DNA of 45,312 nt from Microcaldota archaeon. GTDB taxonomy: Archaea; Micrarchaeota; Micrarchaeia; Micrarchaeales; CABMGC01. The notes beneath the pieces were generated by a model. It ran no database searches. It had not been told where the DNA came from and saw nothing but the letters and a program-made list of their open reading frames with translations. A program made the translations under genes and the position numbers. The stretch is taken from NCBI GenBank assembly GCA_021812185.1, contig JAKAON010000003.1, forward strand, positions 1-45,312. The letters are read 5' to 3'. This document shows, piece by piece, positions 27,983-36,876 of this stretch; the stretch's first letter is position 1, and each line of letters starts with the position of its first letter.

Positions 27983-28040
27983 AGGAAGAGTTAAAAAAAC
28001 TGGTCGCCTTGCCAGCACATTCGTGTGCTGGTCTCTTCCT
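27983..28040 (+). ncRNA. Candidate small structured RNA (nested helices, UUCG loop)
   Basis: Outer helix AGGAAGAG (27983-27990) / CTCTTCCT (28033-28040), inner perfect helix CCAGCACA (28012-28019)-TTCG-TGTGCTGG (28024-28031); TATA-like TTTTTAAATAT at 27936-27947. Confidence 0.5.
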
Positions 28041-28062
28041 TATATTATATAATATTACTATT

Positions 28063-28088
28063 AATCCAAAGATTCAATCCAAAGATTC
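28063..28088. repeat. Perfect 13-bp tandem duplication AATCCAAAGATTC x2 upstream of radA
   Basis: AATCCAAAGATTC at 28063-28075 and 28076-28088; each unit carries AATC-caaa-GATT dyad symmetry. Confidence 0.85.
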
Positions 28089-28178
28089 TGTCATATTTTA
28101 CCATTACCTAATCATTTACTTTGTTTGAAAGGGTTTATATTTATTCTATCCCATAATAATACAACGGGGTTTCTATTT

Positions 28179-29132
28179 ATGGCAAAAGAAAAATCAACAG
28201 CCAAGGAGCTAGAGGACTTGCCAGGAATAGGTCCTGCTTCAGCAGAAAAGCTCAAAGCTGCAGGGTATGACACTATAGACAAGATAGCAGCTTCAGCCTA
28301 CAGCGTGTTATCCGAAGTTGCAGGAATAAATGCAGAAGCGGCTAAGAAGGCAATAGAGGCTGCAAGGCAGGCAACAACCATAAGCTTCGAATCCGGGGAA
28401 TCAATACTTGAAAGGAGGAAGTCCATAGGCAAGATAAGCACTGGCTCAAAGGAGCTCAATGCCATGCTCGGGGGAGGGGTGGAGACAAATGGCATACTTG
28501 AGGCATACGGAAAGTTTGCTTCAGGGAAGTCCCAATTAGGATTTCAGCTTTCTGTAAATGCCCATCTTCCTGTAGGCAAGGGCGGGCTTGCCGGGGCGGT
28601 GCTATTCTTAGACACCGAAGGCACATTCAGGCCTGAGAGGATAGAGTCCATAGCAAAGGCATCGGGCCTAGACCCAAAGAAGGTGCTTGAGGAGATGTTC
28701 GTAGTCAGGTGCTCAACAACAGAGCAGCAAATACTAACCATAGAGCGCGCAGACAAGCTGATACGCGAGAACAACATAAAACTCATAGTGATAGATTCCC
28801 TGATATCATTATTCAGGTCTGAGTTCATAGGGAGGGGAGCCCTTGGCGAAAGGCAGCAGAAACTCAATTCACATATCCACAAACTACAGCAACTAGCCGA
28901 TAACTACAATTTGGTCATATACATAACTAACCAGGTCATGGATAACCCGGGAATCCTATTTGGCGATCCAACCACTCCTGTCGGAGGCAACATAATAGCC
29001 CATGCGGCAACAACAAGGCTATACATGAGGAAGAGCAAGGAGGATAAGAGAATAGTGAGGTTGGTAGACTCTCCCGGCCTGCCCGAAGGGGAGTGCGTCA
29101 TAAAAATAACTCCTGACGGGATAAGGGACTAG
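28179..29132 (+). CDS. radA: DNA repair/recombination protein RadA
   Basis: MAKEKSTAKELEDLPGIGPASAEKLKAAGYDTIDKIA (HhH), GGGVETNGILEAYGKFASGKSQLGFQL, LFLDTEGTFRPERI, VIDSLISLFR; Met at 28179 follows TATA-like GGGTTTATATTTATT. Confidence 0.97.
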   Translation: MAKEKSTAKELEDLPGIGPASAEKLKAAGYDTIDKIAASAYSVLSEVAGINAEAAKKAIEAARQATTISFESGESILERRKSIGKISTGSKELNAMLGGGVETNGILEAYGKFASGKSQLGFQLSVNAHLPVGKGGLAGAVLFLDTEGTFRPERIESIAKASGLDPKKVLEEMFVVRCSTTEQQILTIERADKLIRENNIKLIVIDSLISLFRSEFIGRGALGERQQKLNSHIHKLQQLADNYNLVIYITNQVMDNPGILFGDPTTPVGGNIIAHAATTRLYMRKSKEDKRIVRLVDSPGLPEGECVIKITPDGIRD

Positions 29133-29139
29133 TGTTTCG

Positions 29140-29904
29140 ATGCTCCTCTTAATAGGCCTTGGCCTTGATACCAAAGACATATCTGTCAGGGCCCTTGAGG
29201 AAATAGAGACATCTGACGTACTCATGCTAGACCCTTATACGAACATAATATCAGACCAATACATAGAGTACCTGGAAAAAAGTTCAAAAAAGAAGATAAT
29301 AAAGCTAAGCAGGTCTGATCTTGAGGAAAACGTGCCCATGACGATTGGCCAGGCAAAAACGAAGAAGATAGCAATACTTGTCTCTGGGGACCCGATGATC
29401 GCAACAACGCACCAAATAATCATAGACCACGCTGCAAATAACTCTATACCTTATAAGATAATCCACTCATCATCGATATTGACTGCAGCGATAGGCGAAT
29501 CAGGCCTCATACCATACAAATTCGGCCAGACCACCACCATACCTTTTTGGACCGACAAATACAAGCCGATATCATTCCTAGACACCATATATAGGAACAT
29601 CGAATGCAATTACCACACCATAGTCCTGCTAGATTACAATTACCTAAAGAAAGAAGGCCTCAAGCTCGAAGCCGCGCTAAGGCAGCTCATGATTGCCGAA
29701 AGCGAAAGGAAGACTGGATGCATAAGCCAAGAAACCAAGATATTCGTGCTTGGCGACGTAGGCAAGGAAAGCCAAGTCATAAAATATTCAAAGATATCAG
29801 AAATGCCAAAAAACGAGCCGCTGTTCGAAGGCAAGATACTTACATTGATCATACCCGCAAAGCTTGCAGTCTCCGAAGAGGACCATGTATCTATATTTCA
29901 CTAA
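29140..29904 (+). CDS. dphB: Diphthine synthase
   Basis: 254 aa; MLLLIGLGLDTKDISVRALEEIETSDVLMLDPYTN, ILVSGDPMIATTH, SSSILTAAIGESGLIPYKFGQTTTIPF. Confidence 0.95.
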   Translation: MLLLIGLGLDTKDISVRALEEIETSDVLMLDPYTNIISDQYIEYLEKSSKKKIIKLSRSDLEENVPMTIGQAKTKKIAILVSGDPMIATTHQIIIDHAANNSIPYKIIHSSSILTAAIGESGLIPYKFGQTTTIPFWTDKYKPISFLDTIYRNIECNYHTIVLLDYNYLKKEGLKLEAALRQLMIAESERKTGCISQETKIFVLGDVGKESQVIKYSKISEMPKNEPLFEGKILTLIIPAKLAVSEEDHVSIFH

Positions 29905-29967
29905 CCTGCGCTATGATGTCAGGTATAAAAAGAATGCACTGTAATATAGAAATGCTAGACGTGTATT

Positions 29968-30369
29968 TTGATGAACGACGAACATAGTACGAAAATTGAT
30001 GTCGGTGCCGACATAGTTCCAGAAAAATTCAAGGCACTGCAATTCAACGAGGCCGAGCTCCATCTCCATGTAGAAAGCAAGGACAACAATATGCACTGGA
30101 TAGAATGCGCAGTAGAGGTGCAATCTCCAATGTCCCTTGCTCCGGACAAGCGCGTCCCTATAGGAAGGACACTGATAGGCATATTCCGTGACGGTGTAAA
30201 GAGGGAGAAGAGGGTCAAGGTATTCACAGGCAGTGACGCCATGCCAAATACGTACAAGATAAAACTTACCTTCTACATATACGACGAGGACGGAGCAATA
30301 GAAGACAGGCGGGAGATACTAAAAGAAGTAGAATGCAAGAACGTAGATCTAAATGCCAAAGTATTATAA
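29968..30369 (+). CDS. Uncharacterised 133-aa protein
   Basis: Single ORF in a same-strand cluster; predominantly beta-type pattern (LHLHVESKDNNMHWIECAVEVQSP...YKIKLTFYIYDEDGAIEDRREIL); family not recognised. Confidence 0.65.
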   Translation: MMNDEHSTKIDVGADIVPEKFKALQFNEAELHLHVESKDNNMHWIECAVEVQSPMSLAPDKRVPIGRTLIGIFRDGVKREKRVKVFTGSDAMPNTYKIKLTFYIYDEDGAIEDRREILKEVECKNVDLNAKVL

Positions 30370-30577
30370 GATATCAGACTCAAAAGACATATTATACATA
30401 ACTATCGACGACAGCGGTGCTGTAATAATAAAGGACAAGTCGGGCAAGAAAGTCTTCCTTTCAAGATATCAGGCAAAGCTCATGAAGATAGGCATAGAAG
30501 ATCTCGCAAAGGATCTATTCAAAAATGTAAACTCCTCGGATGTCCATGTGGAAGAGCTCCAAAGCATGGAAGATTGA
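30353..30577 (+). CDS. Uncharacterised 74-aa protein
   Basis: Overlaps the preceding ORF by 17 nt in a tightly packed same-strand cluster; MPKYYKISDSKDILYITIDDSGAVIIKDKSGKKVFLSRYQAKLMKIGIEDLAKDLF. Confidence 0.6.
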   Translation: MPKYYKISDSKDILYITIDDSGAVIIKDKSGKKVFLSRYQAKLMKIGIEDLAKDLFKNVNSSDVHVEELQSMED

Positions 30578-30598
30578 AATTATGATTCAGGTGTAACA

Positions 30599-30964
30599 AT
30601 GGAAAACCCAAAGAACCCACAGCAATTAAACGAGAACGAAATAGAGGGCATGATAAAAGACTACCAGACTGTCCAGGCACAGATGCGCAACCTTGCGATG
30701 CAGGTGGACCAGTATCAGGCACAAAGATCCGAAGTCGAAAACGCAAAGATCGAGCTAGACAAGGCCTCAGGAAAGATATACGCTACTGTAGGCGGTATAA
30801 TGGTAGAGACTGACAAGCCTTCGGCTCTCAAGAACGTTCAAGAAAAGATAGAGATACTCGAAATCAGGCTTCAAGCCTCGACAAAGCAATACAACGATCT
30901 CAAGTCAAGGGAGAAGACGTTAAGGGACAAGCTCACCGAACTATCAAAACAGCAACCGAAGTGA
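30599..30964 (+). CDS. pfdB: Prefoldin subunit beta
   Basis: 121 aa; coiled coils around KASGKIYATVGGIMVETDKPSALKNVQEKIEILEIRLQ. Confidence 0.93.
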   Translation: MENPKNPQQLNENEIEGMIKDYQTVQAQMRNLAMQVDQYQAQRSEVENAKIELDKASGKIYATVGGIMVETDKPSALKNVQEKIEILEIRLQASTKQYNDLKSREKTLRDKLTELSKQQPK

Positions 30965-31965
30965 ACCAAGTGCTCAAAAAAATTAGCCTTGCTGGCCTTG
31001 CAAGCTACCTTAGGTCGAATCGCGAAAACACATTCACTATAACTTTCCACTCGATTGGGGATAGGGACGGGGTAAGCTCTGCAATAGCTCTCTCCAAATA
31101 TCTTAAGAATTCAACTGTGACTACCCCAGATTCAATAACGAGACACGCAAAACAGATGCTGAAGGATTCAGGATATTCCAAAGACATCCAGCCAGATTCG
31201 AATTACAACAGCAACGTGCTTGTAATAATGGACACCAATAATTTTGAATCTCTCGGGAGGATGAAAAATGCTGCCATGAGCTTCAAAGGCGACGTACTGT
31301 TCATAGATCATCATTTTCTTCCTGCAAACCAAAACACGAAAGGCACGATATTCAATAATGAAGCGTACAATTCGACAGCAAGCATAATATACGACCTATT
31401 CAAGGAACTTGGCTTCAAGCCAACTGTTCAAATTGCAAGGCTGCTAATAAGCGGGATATCTTCGGATTCGGCAAATTTCCAAAATGTCACTTCGACAACC
31501 TTCAGGCAACTTTCCGAACTTCTCGATATATGCAACGCAAACTACAACGAAGTCGTCTCTTACATACACGACGAAATACCTACAGATAGCAGATACGGGC
31601 TAATAAAAGACATGTTCGCAAGCAATATCGAGATTGTCGGAGATTACATACTGATATACGGGAGGTGCAAAATGCATGCAAGCCTTGTTGCAGACCAAGC
31701 AATAAAAATAGGCGCTGATGCATCGCTATTTTGGAACGTTGAAAAAAGCGAGATATCATCATCTGCGAGGCTGAGGTCGCCACTTGACATAAAACTGAAG
31801 ATTCATTTGGGCAAGATAATGGAAAGCAATGCCAAATACATAGATGGGAACGGAGGGGGTCATCCATGCGCAGCGGGAGCGTACGGCCCTTTAAAGAACA
31901 AGACTGATTATTTTATAGGGATGGTTCTTGAAGAGATAAAGAATAAATTGAAGAACAGAGGTTAA
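30961..31965 (+). CDS. DHH-family phosphoesterase (RecJ/NrnA-like)
   Basis: 334 aa, GTG start; HSIGDRDGVSSAIAL, VLFIDHHFLP, C-terminal DHHA1-like GNGGGHPCAAGAYG. Confidence 0.9.
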   Translation: MNQVLKKISLAGLASYLRSNRENTFTITFHSIGDRDGVSSAIALSKYLKNSTVTTPDSITRHAKQMLKDSGYSKDIQPDSNYNSNVLVIMDTNNFESLGRMKNAAMSFKGDVLFIDHHFLPANQNTKGTIFNNEAYNSTASIIYDLFKELGFKPTVQIARLLISGISSDSANFQNVTSTTFRQLSELLDICNANYNEVVSYIHDEIPTDSRYGLIKDMFASNIEIVGDYILIYGRCKMHASLVADQAIKIGADASLFWNVEKSEISSSARLRSPLDIKLKIHLGKIMESNAKYIDGNGGGHPCAAGAYGPLKNKTDYFIGMVLEEIKNKLKNRG

Positions 31966-31970
31966 ATATC

Positions 31971-33182
31971 ATGAAAGTGGCAATCGTCTCAGACCTGCAC
32001 CTAGGCTACGAGCGTTTTTACGATGATGCATACACCCAGGCATCAGAGGCACTCACAAAAGCATCTGAAATAGCAGATGCGATAATAATACCTGGAGACA
32101 TATTTGATTTCAGGTCCCCAAAACCTGATGTTATTGCCCAAGGCCTAAACATATTCAGGCAACTCAAAGACAAAATGTGGGAAGCGAGGATAACAAAATA
32201 CTCTGGACAGGGAAGGATATTTACTGATATACCTGTGATAGCAATACCTGGGACTCACGAACGCAGAGCGCAGGATAGCGAGAACGCCGTTGAAATAATG
32301 AATCTTGCAGGATTCCTTGCAAACGGGAGCGAAGCCACAATAGAAATATCAAAGGGCGCCGAGAAGATATCTGTCTCTTCTCTTGGCGGTGTTTCCGAAG
32401 AGCGCGTCAAGGATATGCTCAAGGAGTATTCTTTTAGCCCGGTGCCTGGCCAATTCAGCATATTCATGCTTCATCAGTCAATATACGAGCTTCTCCCCTT
32501 CAGCGACGAGTTCATTTGCTATGATGATTTGCCAAAGGGATTTGACCTATACGTAAGCGGTCATATACACAGCAAGGTGATCGCAAAAGTCCACGGGAAA
32601 CCATTCCTAATACCTGGAAGCACTGTGCTAACACAATTAAAGGACGGGGAACAGGAGCCAAAGGGCTTTTTCGTATTCGACACCCAAACTAACGAATATA
32701 AGTTTCATGAAATATCATCAAGAAAATTCATGGTGGAAAGAATAGACATATCTGACAAAGACCCATCACAGATCAAGATGGAAGTTGTCGAAAAATTGGC
32801 AAAGGCCACAAAATCAAAAGTCCAAAACAAGCCAATAATACGCATAGTCCTGGAGGGCAGATCTAATGAAAGCACAAAACAGATATCAATGGAAATTAGC
32901 GAGATAATAAAAAACGAGACAAATGCAGTTGTCGAATTAAGCAAGGGCAACGTCGAAAACTACGAAATGGAATCAAATATAGAATCACTAAGGCAAAAAT
33001 CAATAGAAAATCTCTCAATCAAAGACTACGGCATGGTACTATTCTTGGAAAGGCTAAAGGATAACAATTACAAGCTTGGAGTAAGCGCAAGCGAACTCTT
33101 CGATATGCTAACTGCTGATACAAATAAGGAAAAGGTCATCAAAAAAGCTACGGATATTGTGCTAGAATCAACCCCTCCTTAG
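31971..33182 (+). CDS. mre11: Mre11-like DNA repair exonuclease (metallophosphoesterase)
   Basis: 403 aa; VSDLHLGYERF, IIPGDIFDFRSPKP, IPGTHERR, DLYVSGHIHSKV. Confidence 0.88.
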   Translation: MKVAIVSDLHLGYERFYDDAYTQASEALTKASEIADAIIIPGDIFDFRSPKPDVIAQGLNIFRQLKDKMWEARITKYSGQGRIFTDIPVIAIPGTHERRAQDSENAVEIMNLAGFLANGSEATIEISKGAEKISVSSLGGVSEERVKDMLKEYSFSPVPGQFSIFMLHQSIYELLPFSDEFICYDDLPKGFDLYVSGHIHSKVIAKVHGKPFLIPGSTVLTQLKDGEQEPKGFFVFDTQTNEYKFHEISSRKFMVERIDISDKDPSQIKMEVVEKLAKATKSKVQNKPIIRIVLEGRSNESTKQISMEISEIIKNETNAVVELSKGNVENYEMESNIESLRQKSIENLSIKDYGMVLFLERLKDNNYKLGVSASELFDMLTADTNKEKVIKKATDIVLESTPP

Positions 33183-33577
33183 GATCTCAATAAAGCTGCG
33201 TAAACCAGCGTGTGCCCGCCGAATTTTTCTGGGGTCATAAGCACTTCTGGGACTCCATTTATCTTAATTTTCTCCATAACCTCTCTTATCAATGCACCTG
33301 TTTTTTGGCTACTTGGATCGGCAATGCCTGAATTATCAAACCTTCTAGCGTGCACGTAACACCCCAAAGCATCCCACAAGAACATCTTCTCCTGGTCAAA
33401 GTTACCAATCCTGGCTACTCTCTGCGCGTTCTTTTCGAAAATATCCCCTGCTGCAATAAAATCTTCGTAAGCTTTGTTGTCCCTAAGAGCAATACCGAGC
33501 CCTTCCATCAAAAGCGTACGTATTATCAAGTCGTTTGTGACAGCCACCGGCTGGTTATCCTCAAATATAAATTCCAT
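33179..33577 (-). CDS. Uncharacterised 132-aa protein, paralog A
   Basis: Shares AG[DK]IFE[KE]N..R...I....LWDAL[GA]CY..A and FGGH..V motifs with the neighbouring ORF 33640-34035. Confidence 0.7.
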   Translation of the reverse strand: MEFIFEDNQPVAVTNDLIIRTLLMEGLGIALRDNKAYEDFIAAGDIFEKNAQRVARIGNFDQEKMFLWDALGCYVHARRFDNSGIADPSSQKTGALIREVMEKIKINGVPEVLMTPEKFGGHTLVYAALLRS

Positions 33578-33639
33578 ACATCAATTTTGATTTCCAAGTA
33601 TAATAATATAACTATGAATTCATTTATAAAAAACGACGA

Positions 33640-34035
33640 CTAATCTTTTCTTAAGATCTGCATCACTTCATCATGCCCCCCGAACACCGCAGTAGAAATT
33701 GGCATCATGTCGTCCCCGGAGTATGCTTTCAACTTATTCCACACCCGCTCCATATCCATGGTGGTTTTCAGAATGTTGCCGCGGTCGTTATTCCTATGTG
33801 CTATTATATTCGCCTTTCCATAGCAGGCAAGCGCATCCCACAGCATTAATATCTGTTCGCTCGGATCCCCAGTTATTTTTGTCGCCCTGACTCCATTTTC
33901 TTCAAAAATTTTTCCTGCATCCATGAAGTCTACGCACTCTTTATGTCCGCCAAGCAATTTCCTAGACGCATCAGAGAATAAGGTCTGAAAAATAAATCTT
34001 TTATCTATCTTAAGTTGGTCAGGATTAAATTCCAT
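33640..34035 (-). CDS. Uncharacterised 131-aa protein, paralog B
   Basis: DFMDAGKIFEENGVRATKITGDPSEQILMLWDALACYGKA aligns with paralog A; C-terminal VFGGHDEVMQILR. Confidence 0.7.
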   Translation of the reverse strand: MEFNPDQLKIDKRFIFQTLFSDASRKLLGGHKECVDFMDAGKIFEENGVRATKITGDPSEQILMLWDALACYGKANIIAHRNNDRGNILKTTMDMERVWNKLKAYSGDDMMPISTAVFGGHDEVMQILRKD

Positions 34036-34097
34036 GATATACTTTCGAAACTACGATTTAAGAAGATTTTCTACGAAACAACCATCATCGGTTCCTA

Positions 34098-35492
34098 TCA
34101 TTCTTTGCCATTGTCTTTGAGGTATCGCGAATGCTCTAAAAGTTTCGCGAACGATTTCGCCACAGCAGCAGGGGAATCATAAACAGGTATCCCAGAATTC
34201 TCCATCATCATCTTATGCACAGAAGTGTAATCTGCCCCCGGGCTTAGTGCGGCTATAGGTATATCGGTGATGTTTTTGTAGTGTATCAGCGTAGATACGA
34301 CTTTAGAATCGGCTCCCGGGGTCTGGAAGAGCACTATGGCAATTATCATATCCACATTAGGGTCTTTTGATATAGCCTGCAACGCAGTTTCGTATCTCTT
34401 GTCATCGGCATCTCCTACAAGATCAAGCGGGTTTCTCACAGCTACTATTACGGGTAGGTTCTTTCTAAGATTCTCAAGTGTTGTTTTGTCAAATTCAGCT
34501 AGCGTCAGGTTGTTTAAGAATATTTCATCAGTTTCCAAGACGCCTGCTCCTCCTCCGTTCGTCACTATTGCAACTCTATTGCCCTTGGGCATATGCTCTG
34601 TGGAAAATGCCTTTGCATAGTTCAAAAGGTCGCTTAGGTCGTCTGCTACTATAAATCCGAACTGCCTAAAAACTGCTTGATATGCTGCAAAGCTTCCTGA
34701 TAGCGATGCAGTATGGGAATGCACTGCGCTCGCGCTCTGTTCGGTTACGCCACCTTTTAAAACTATAACTGGCTTCTTCTTTGTTACCTCCTTCCCGATT
34801 TCTATAAATTCCTTACCTCTTTTCACTCCCTCTATGTACATTATGATTACTTTTGTATCTTCGTCATCTCCAAGATACTTAAGAATGTCAACTTCATCAA
34901 CAACAGCGGCATTTCCATACGATATGAATTTCGAAAGCCCAAATCCCTCTTTTGCTATCAAATCAAGCACGGTACTGCCAACTGCACCGCTTTGCGATAC
35001 AAAACTAACACTTCCTATCTTTGGTTTGCTCAGTTTGTATGTAGGTAAAAATAAAGTATCCACTCTAGACCTCGGATCCATTACCCCAAGGCAGTTTGGC
35101 CCAAGCATCGCAATGCCATATTTTGTTGCTATGCTTATTATTTTGTCTTGCAAATCCGCCCTTCCCATCTCTGCAAATCCGCCACTCACAACTATTACGC
35201 TCTTCACATGCGCCTTGCCGCATTCCTCAAGTACTTTCGGCACGATCTCTGCAGGAACTGCTATAACTGCAAGATCTACGCCATCCTTTATGTTAAGTAC
35301 GCTCTTGTACACTTTCAATCCCAGTATTGCATCCTCCTTTGTGTTGACAGGATACAATTTTCCTGGAAAACCGGCATCAATGTAATTTTGCAATATCACA
35401 TGTCCAACTTTGTTTGGCGAAGAAGAGGCTCCTATTATAGCTACGCTCCTAGGGTTTAGCATGTATTTGAGGTCAAATCTTTTTTTGTACAT
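34098..35492 (-). CDS. Acyl-/acetyl-CoA synthetase (ADP-forming) alpha subunit
   Basis: 464 aa; MLNPRSVAIIGASSSPNKVGHVILQN, VVSGGFAEMG, GPNCLGVMDP, SQSGAVGSTVLDL, VHSHTASLSGSFAAYQAVFRQFG (catalytic His region). Confidence 0.92.
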   Translation of the reverse strand: MYKKRFDLKYMLNPRSVAIIGASSSPNKVGHVILQNYIDAGFPGKLYPVNTKEDAILGLKVYKSVLNIKDGVDLAVIAVPAEIVPKVLEECGKAHVKSVIVVSGGFAEMGRADLQDKIISIATKYGIAMLGPNCLGVMDPRSRVDTLFLPTYKLSKPKIGSVSFVSQSGAVGSTVLDLIAKEGFGLSKFISYGNAAVVDEVDILKYLGDDEDTKVIIMYIEGVKRGKEFIEIGKEVTKKKPVIVLKGGVTEQSASAVHSHTASLSGSFAAYQAVFRQFGFIVADDLSDLLNYAKAFSTEHMPKGNRVAIVTNGGGAGVLETDEIFLNNLTLAEFDKTTLENLRKNLPVIVAVRNPLDLVGDADDKRYETALQAISKDPNVDMIIAIVLFQTPGADSKVVSTLIHYKNITDIPIAALSPGADYTSVHKMMMENSGIPVYDSPAAVAKSFAKLLEHSRYLKDNGKE

Positions 35493-35498
35493 ACCTTC

Positions 35499-36122
35499 TC
35501 ACTTTAGGATCCTGATGTCCACCACGTCGTAACCATTCTCCCTTATTATTACTGGGTTTAAATCAAGTTCAGAAATGTCATTTTCTTGAACAAGCTTCGC
35601 AACTTTCAAAATCAATCCAACTATCATATCCCTGCTCTTCCCCCCATGCGTTATTACGTCTCTTGATTTGAGCTGGTCTACCATATCCTGCGCATCTTGC
35701 CTTGTTATTGGGCATATCCTAAGCGACGTGTCCTTAAAAGACTCAACATATATCCCCCCAAGGCCTATAAGCACCATCTTCCCGAACTGCTGGTCTATAT
35801 TGCTCCCGATTATTACCTCTATCCCTCCAAAAGACATTTCCTGTGCAACTATTTTGTACGGTTTAAGCTCCTTGCCCTTATTTACAAGGTCACCAAAGGC
35901 GCTCCTAATGTGCTTCTCATCAAATAAACCAACCTTAACCAAACCCGCTTTTGATTTATGTAGCGCCTTGCTAGACAGCAGCTTTAGGACAATGTTTTTT
36001 TCACCAGCAAATTTGATTGCCTCCTCAGGAGTAGATACGTATGAGCTTCTTATGCTTTTGATCCCATATTTCTCAAGCAACACGCTTGCTTTGATGTAAT
36101 CCAAAAGCTCCATCAACTTCAC
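35499..36122 (-). CDS. Acyl-/acetyl-CoA synthetase (ADP-forming) beta subunit (ATP-grasp)
   Basis: 207 aa; LLEKYGIKSIRSSYVSTPEEAIKFAGE, LKLLSSKALHKSKAGLVKVGL, LIGLGGIYVESFKDTSLRICPI, ELDLNPVII; GTG start overlapping the upstream stop codon. Confidence 0.92.
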   Translation of the reverse strand: MKLMELLDYIKASVLLEKYGIKSIRSSYVSTPEEAIKFAGEKNIVLKLLSSKALHKSKAGLVKVGLFDEKHIRSAFGDLVNKGKELKPYKIVAQEMSFGGIEVIIGSNIDQQFGKMVLIGLGGIYVESFKDTSLRICPITRQDAQDMVDQLKSRDVITHGGKSRDMIVGLILKVAKLVQENDISELDLNPVIIRENGYDVVDIRILK

Positions 36123-36778
36123 TATATTATGTGCTTGAGGTAAAGTCCCACTATTATCAATGCTATTATTAAGACCTCAATTACAATTACGCCTGTCAAC
36201 GGCATTTTGTTCTTCGGTGGGTCTATAGGATCTTGCACTGCAGGTCCACTTTGGCTCTTTGCAGCATCTGCGCTGGCAGGTGCATCTTGCGGTTTTGCAG
36301 CATCTGCGCTTGCCTGCGCTGGTTCTGACTTAACCTTCAAATATCCTGCTTCAGTGAGACTTATCTCTGCAAGGCCGTTCTTCAGTTCGTAGACCAGCAA
36401 TCCAGTCTTATTTAATTTGTATATCCTAAGTGCAAGGTCTTTTGGCCTAAGATTTAGGCTATTGCTCATCTCCTTTGGCTCCCTCTTGCCTCCTGATAAT
36501 TGATTTAGTATGTTGTTGTCTAGCACATCCATAGGTTCCATGGACTTGCTCTCTGCCTCGGCAATGAGTTCTTTCCCCAGGTCTGTTACTGTTATGGTAT
36601 TAGGTCCAGGGTAGCTTGATTTGAATTCTACAAGGCCTTTCTGCTTCATCGTTCCAGCGATATTTGCTGCCTCAAAGAAGCTTGCATTGATCTGCCCTCC
36701 GAATTTATCCAATATAGCCTCTGGAGTTATCTTAATAAGACATGCAAGGTCAACAAAATTCGGTTCTTCATCTACCAT
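36122..36778 (-). CDS. Putative membrane-tethered winged-helix protein
   Basis: 218 aa; two wHTH-like modules (…MKQKGLVEFKSSYPGPNTITVTDLGKEL…; …YKLNKTGLLVYELKNGLAEISLTEAGYLKV), Ala/Pro-rich repeat linker, C-terminal TM GVIVIEVLIIALIIVGLYL. Confidence 0.7.
   Translation of the reverse strand: MVDEEPNFVDLACLIKITPEAILDKFGGQINASFFEAANIAGTMKQKGLVEFKSSYPGPNTITVTDLGKELIAEAESKSMEPMDVLDNNILNQLSGGKREPKEMSNSLNLRPKDLALRIYKLNKTGLLVYELKNGLAEISLTEAGYLKVKSEPAQASADAAKPQDAPASADAAKSQSGPAVQDPIDPPKNKMPLTGVIVIEVLIIALIIVGLYLKHII
36258..36310. repeat. In-frame direct repeat, 36-bp period (12 aa) in the linker of the wHTH-TM protein
   Basis: tttgcagcatctgcgct at 36258-36274 and 36294-36310, encoding duplicated (P/Q)ASADAAK(P/S)Q. 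Confidence 0.85.
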
Positions 36779-36876
36779 AATAATACCTGTAGTTCTAATC
36801 TATTCCTATCTAAATAACTAAAAATATTCTTTTGGGAAAGAATATATACTTGTAACAAACAATAAGTCTGATATTC

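Noticed and set aside
29604-29987. 127-aa plus-strand ORF overlapping dphB in another frame
   Set aside because: Basic low-information translation (RRRQ/KKR-rich) of an out-of-frame region inside the clearly coding diphthine synthase gene.
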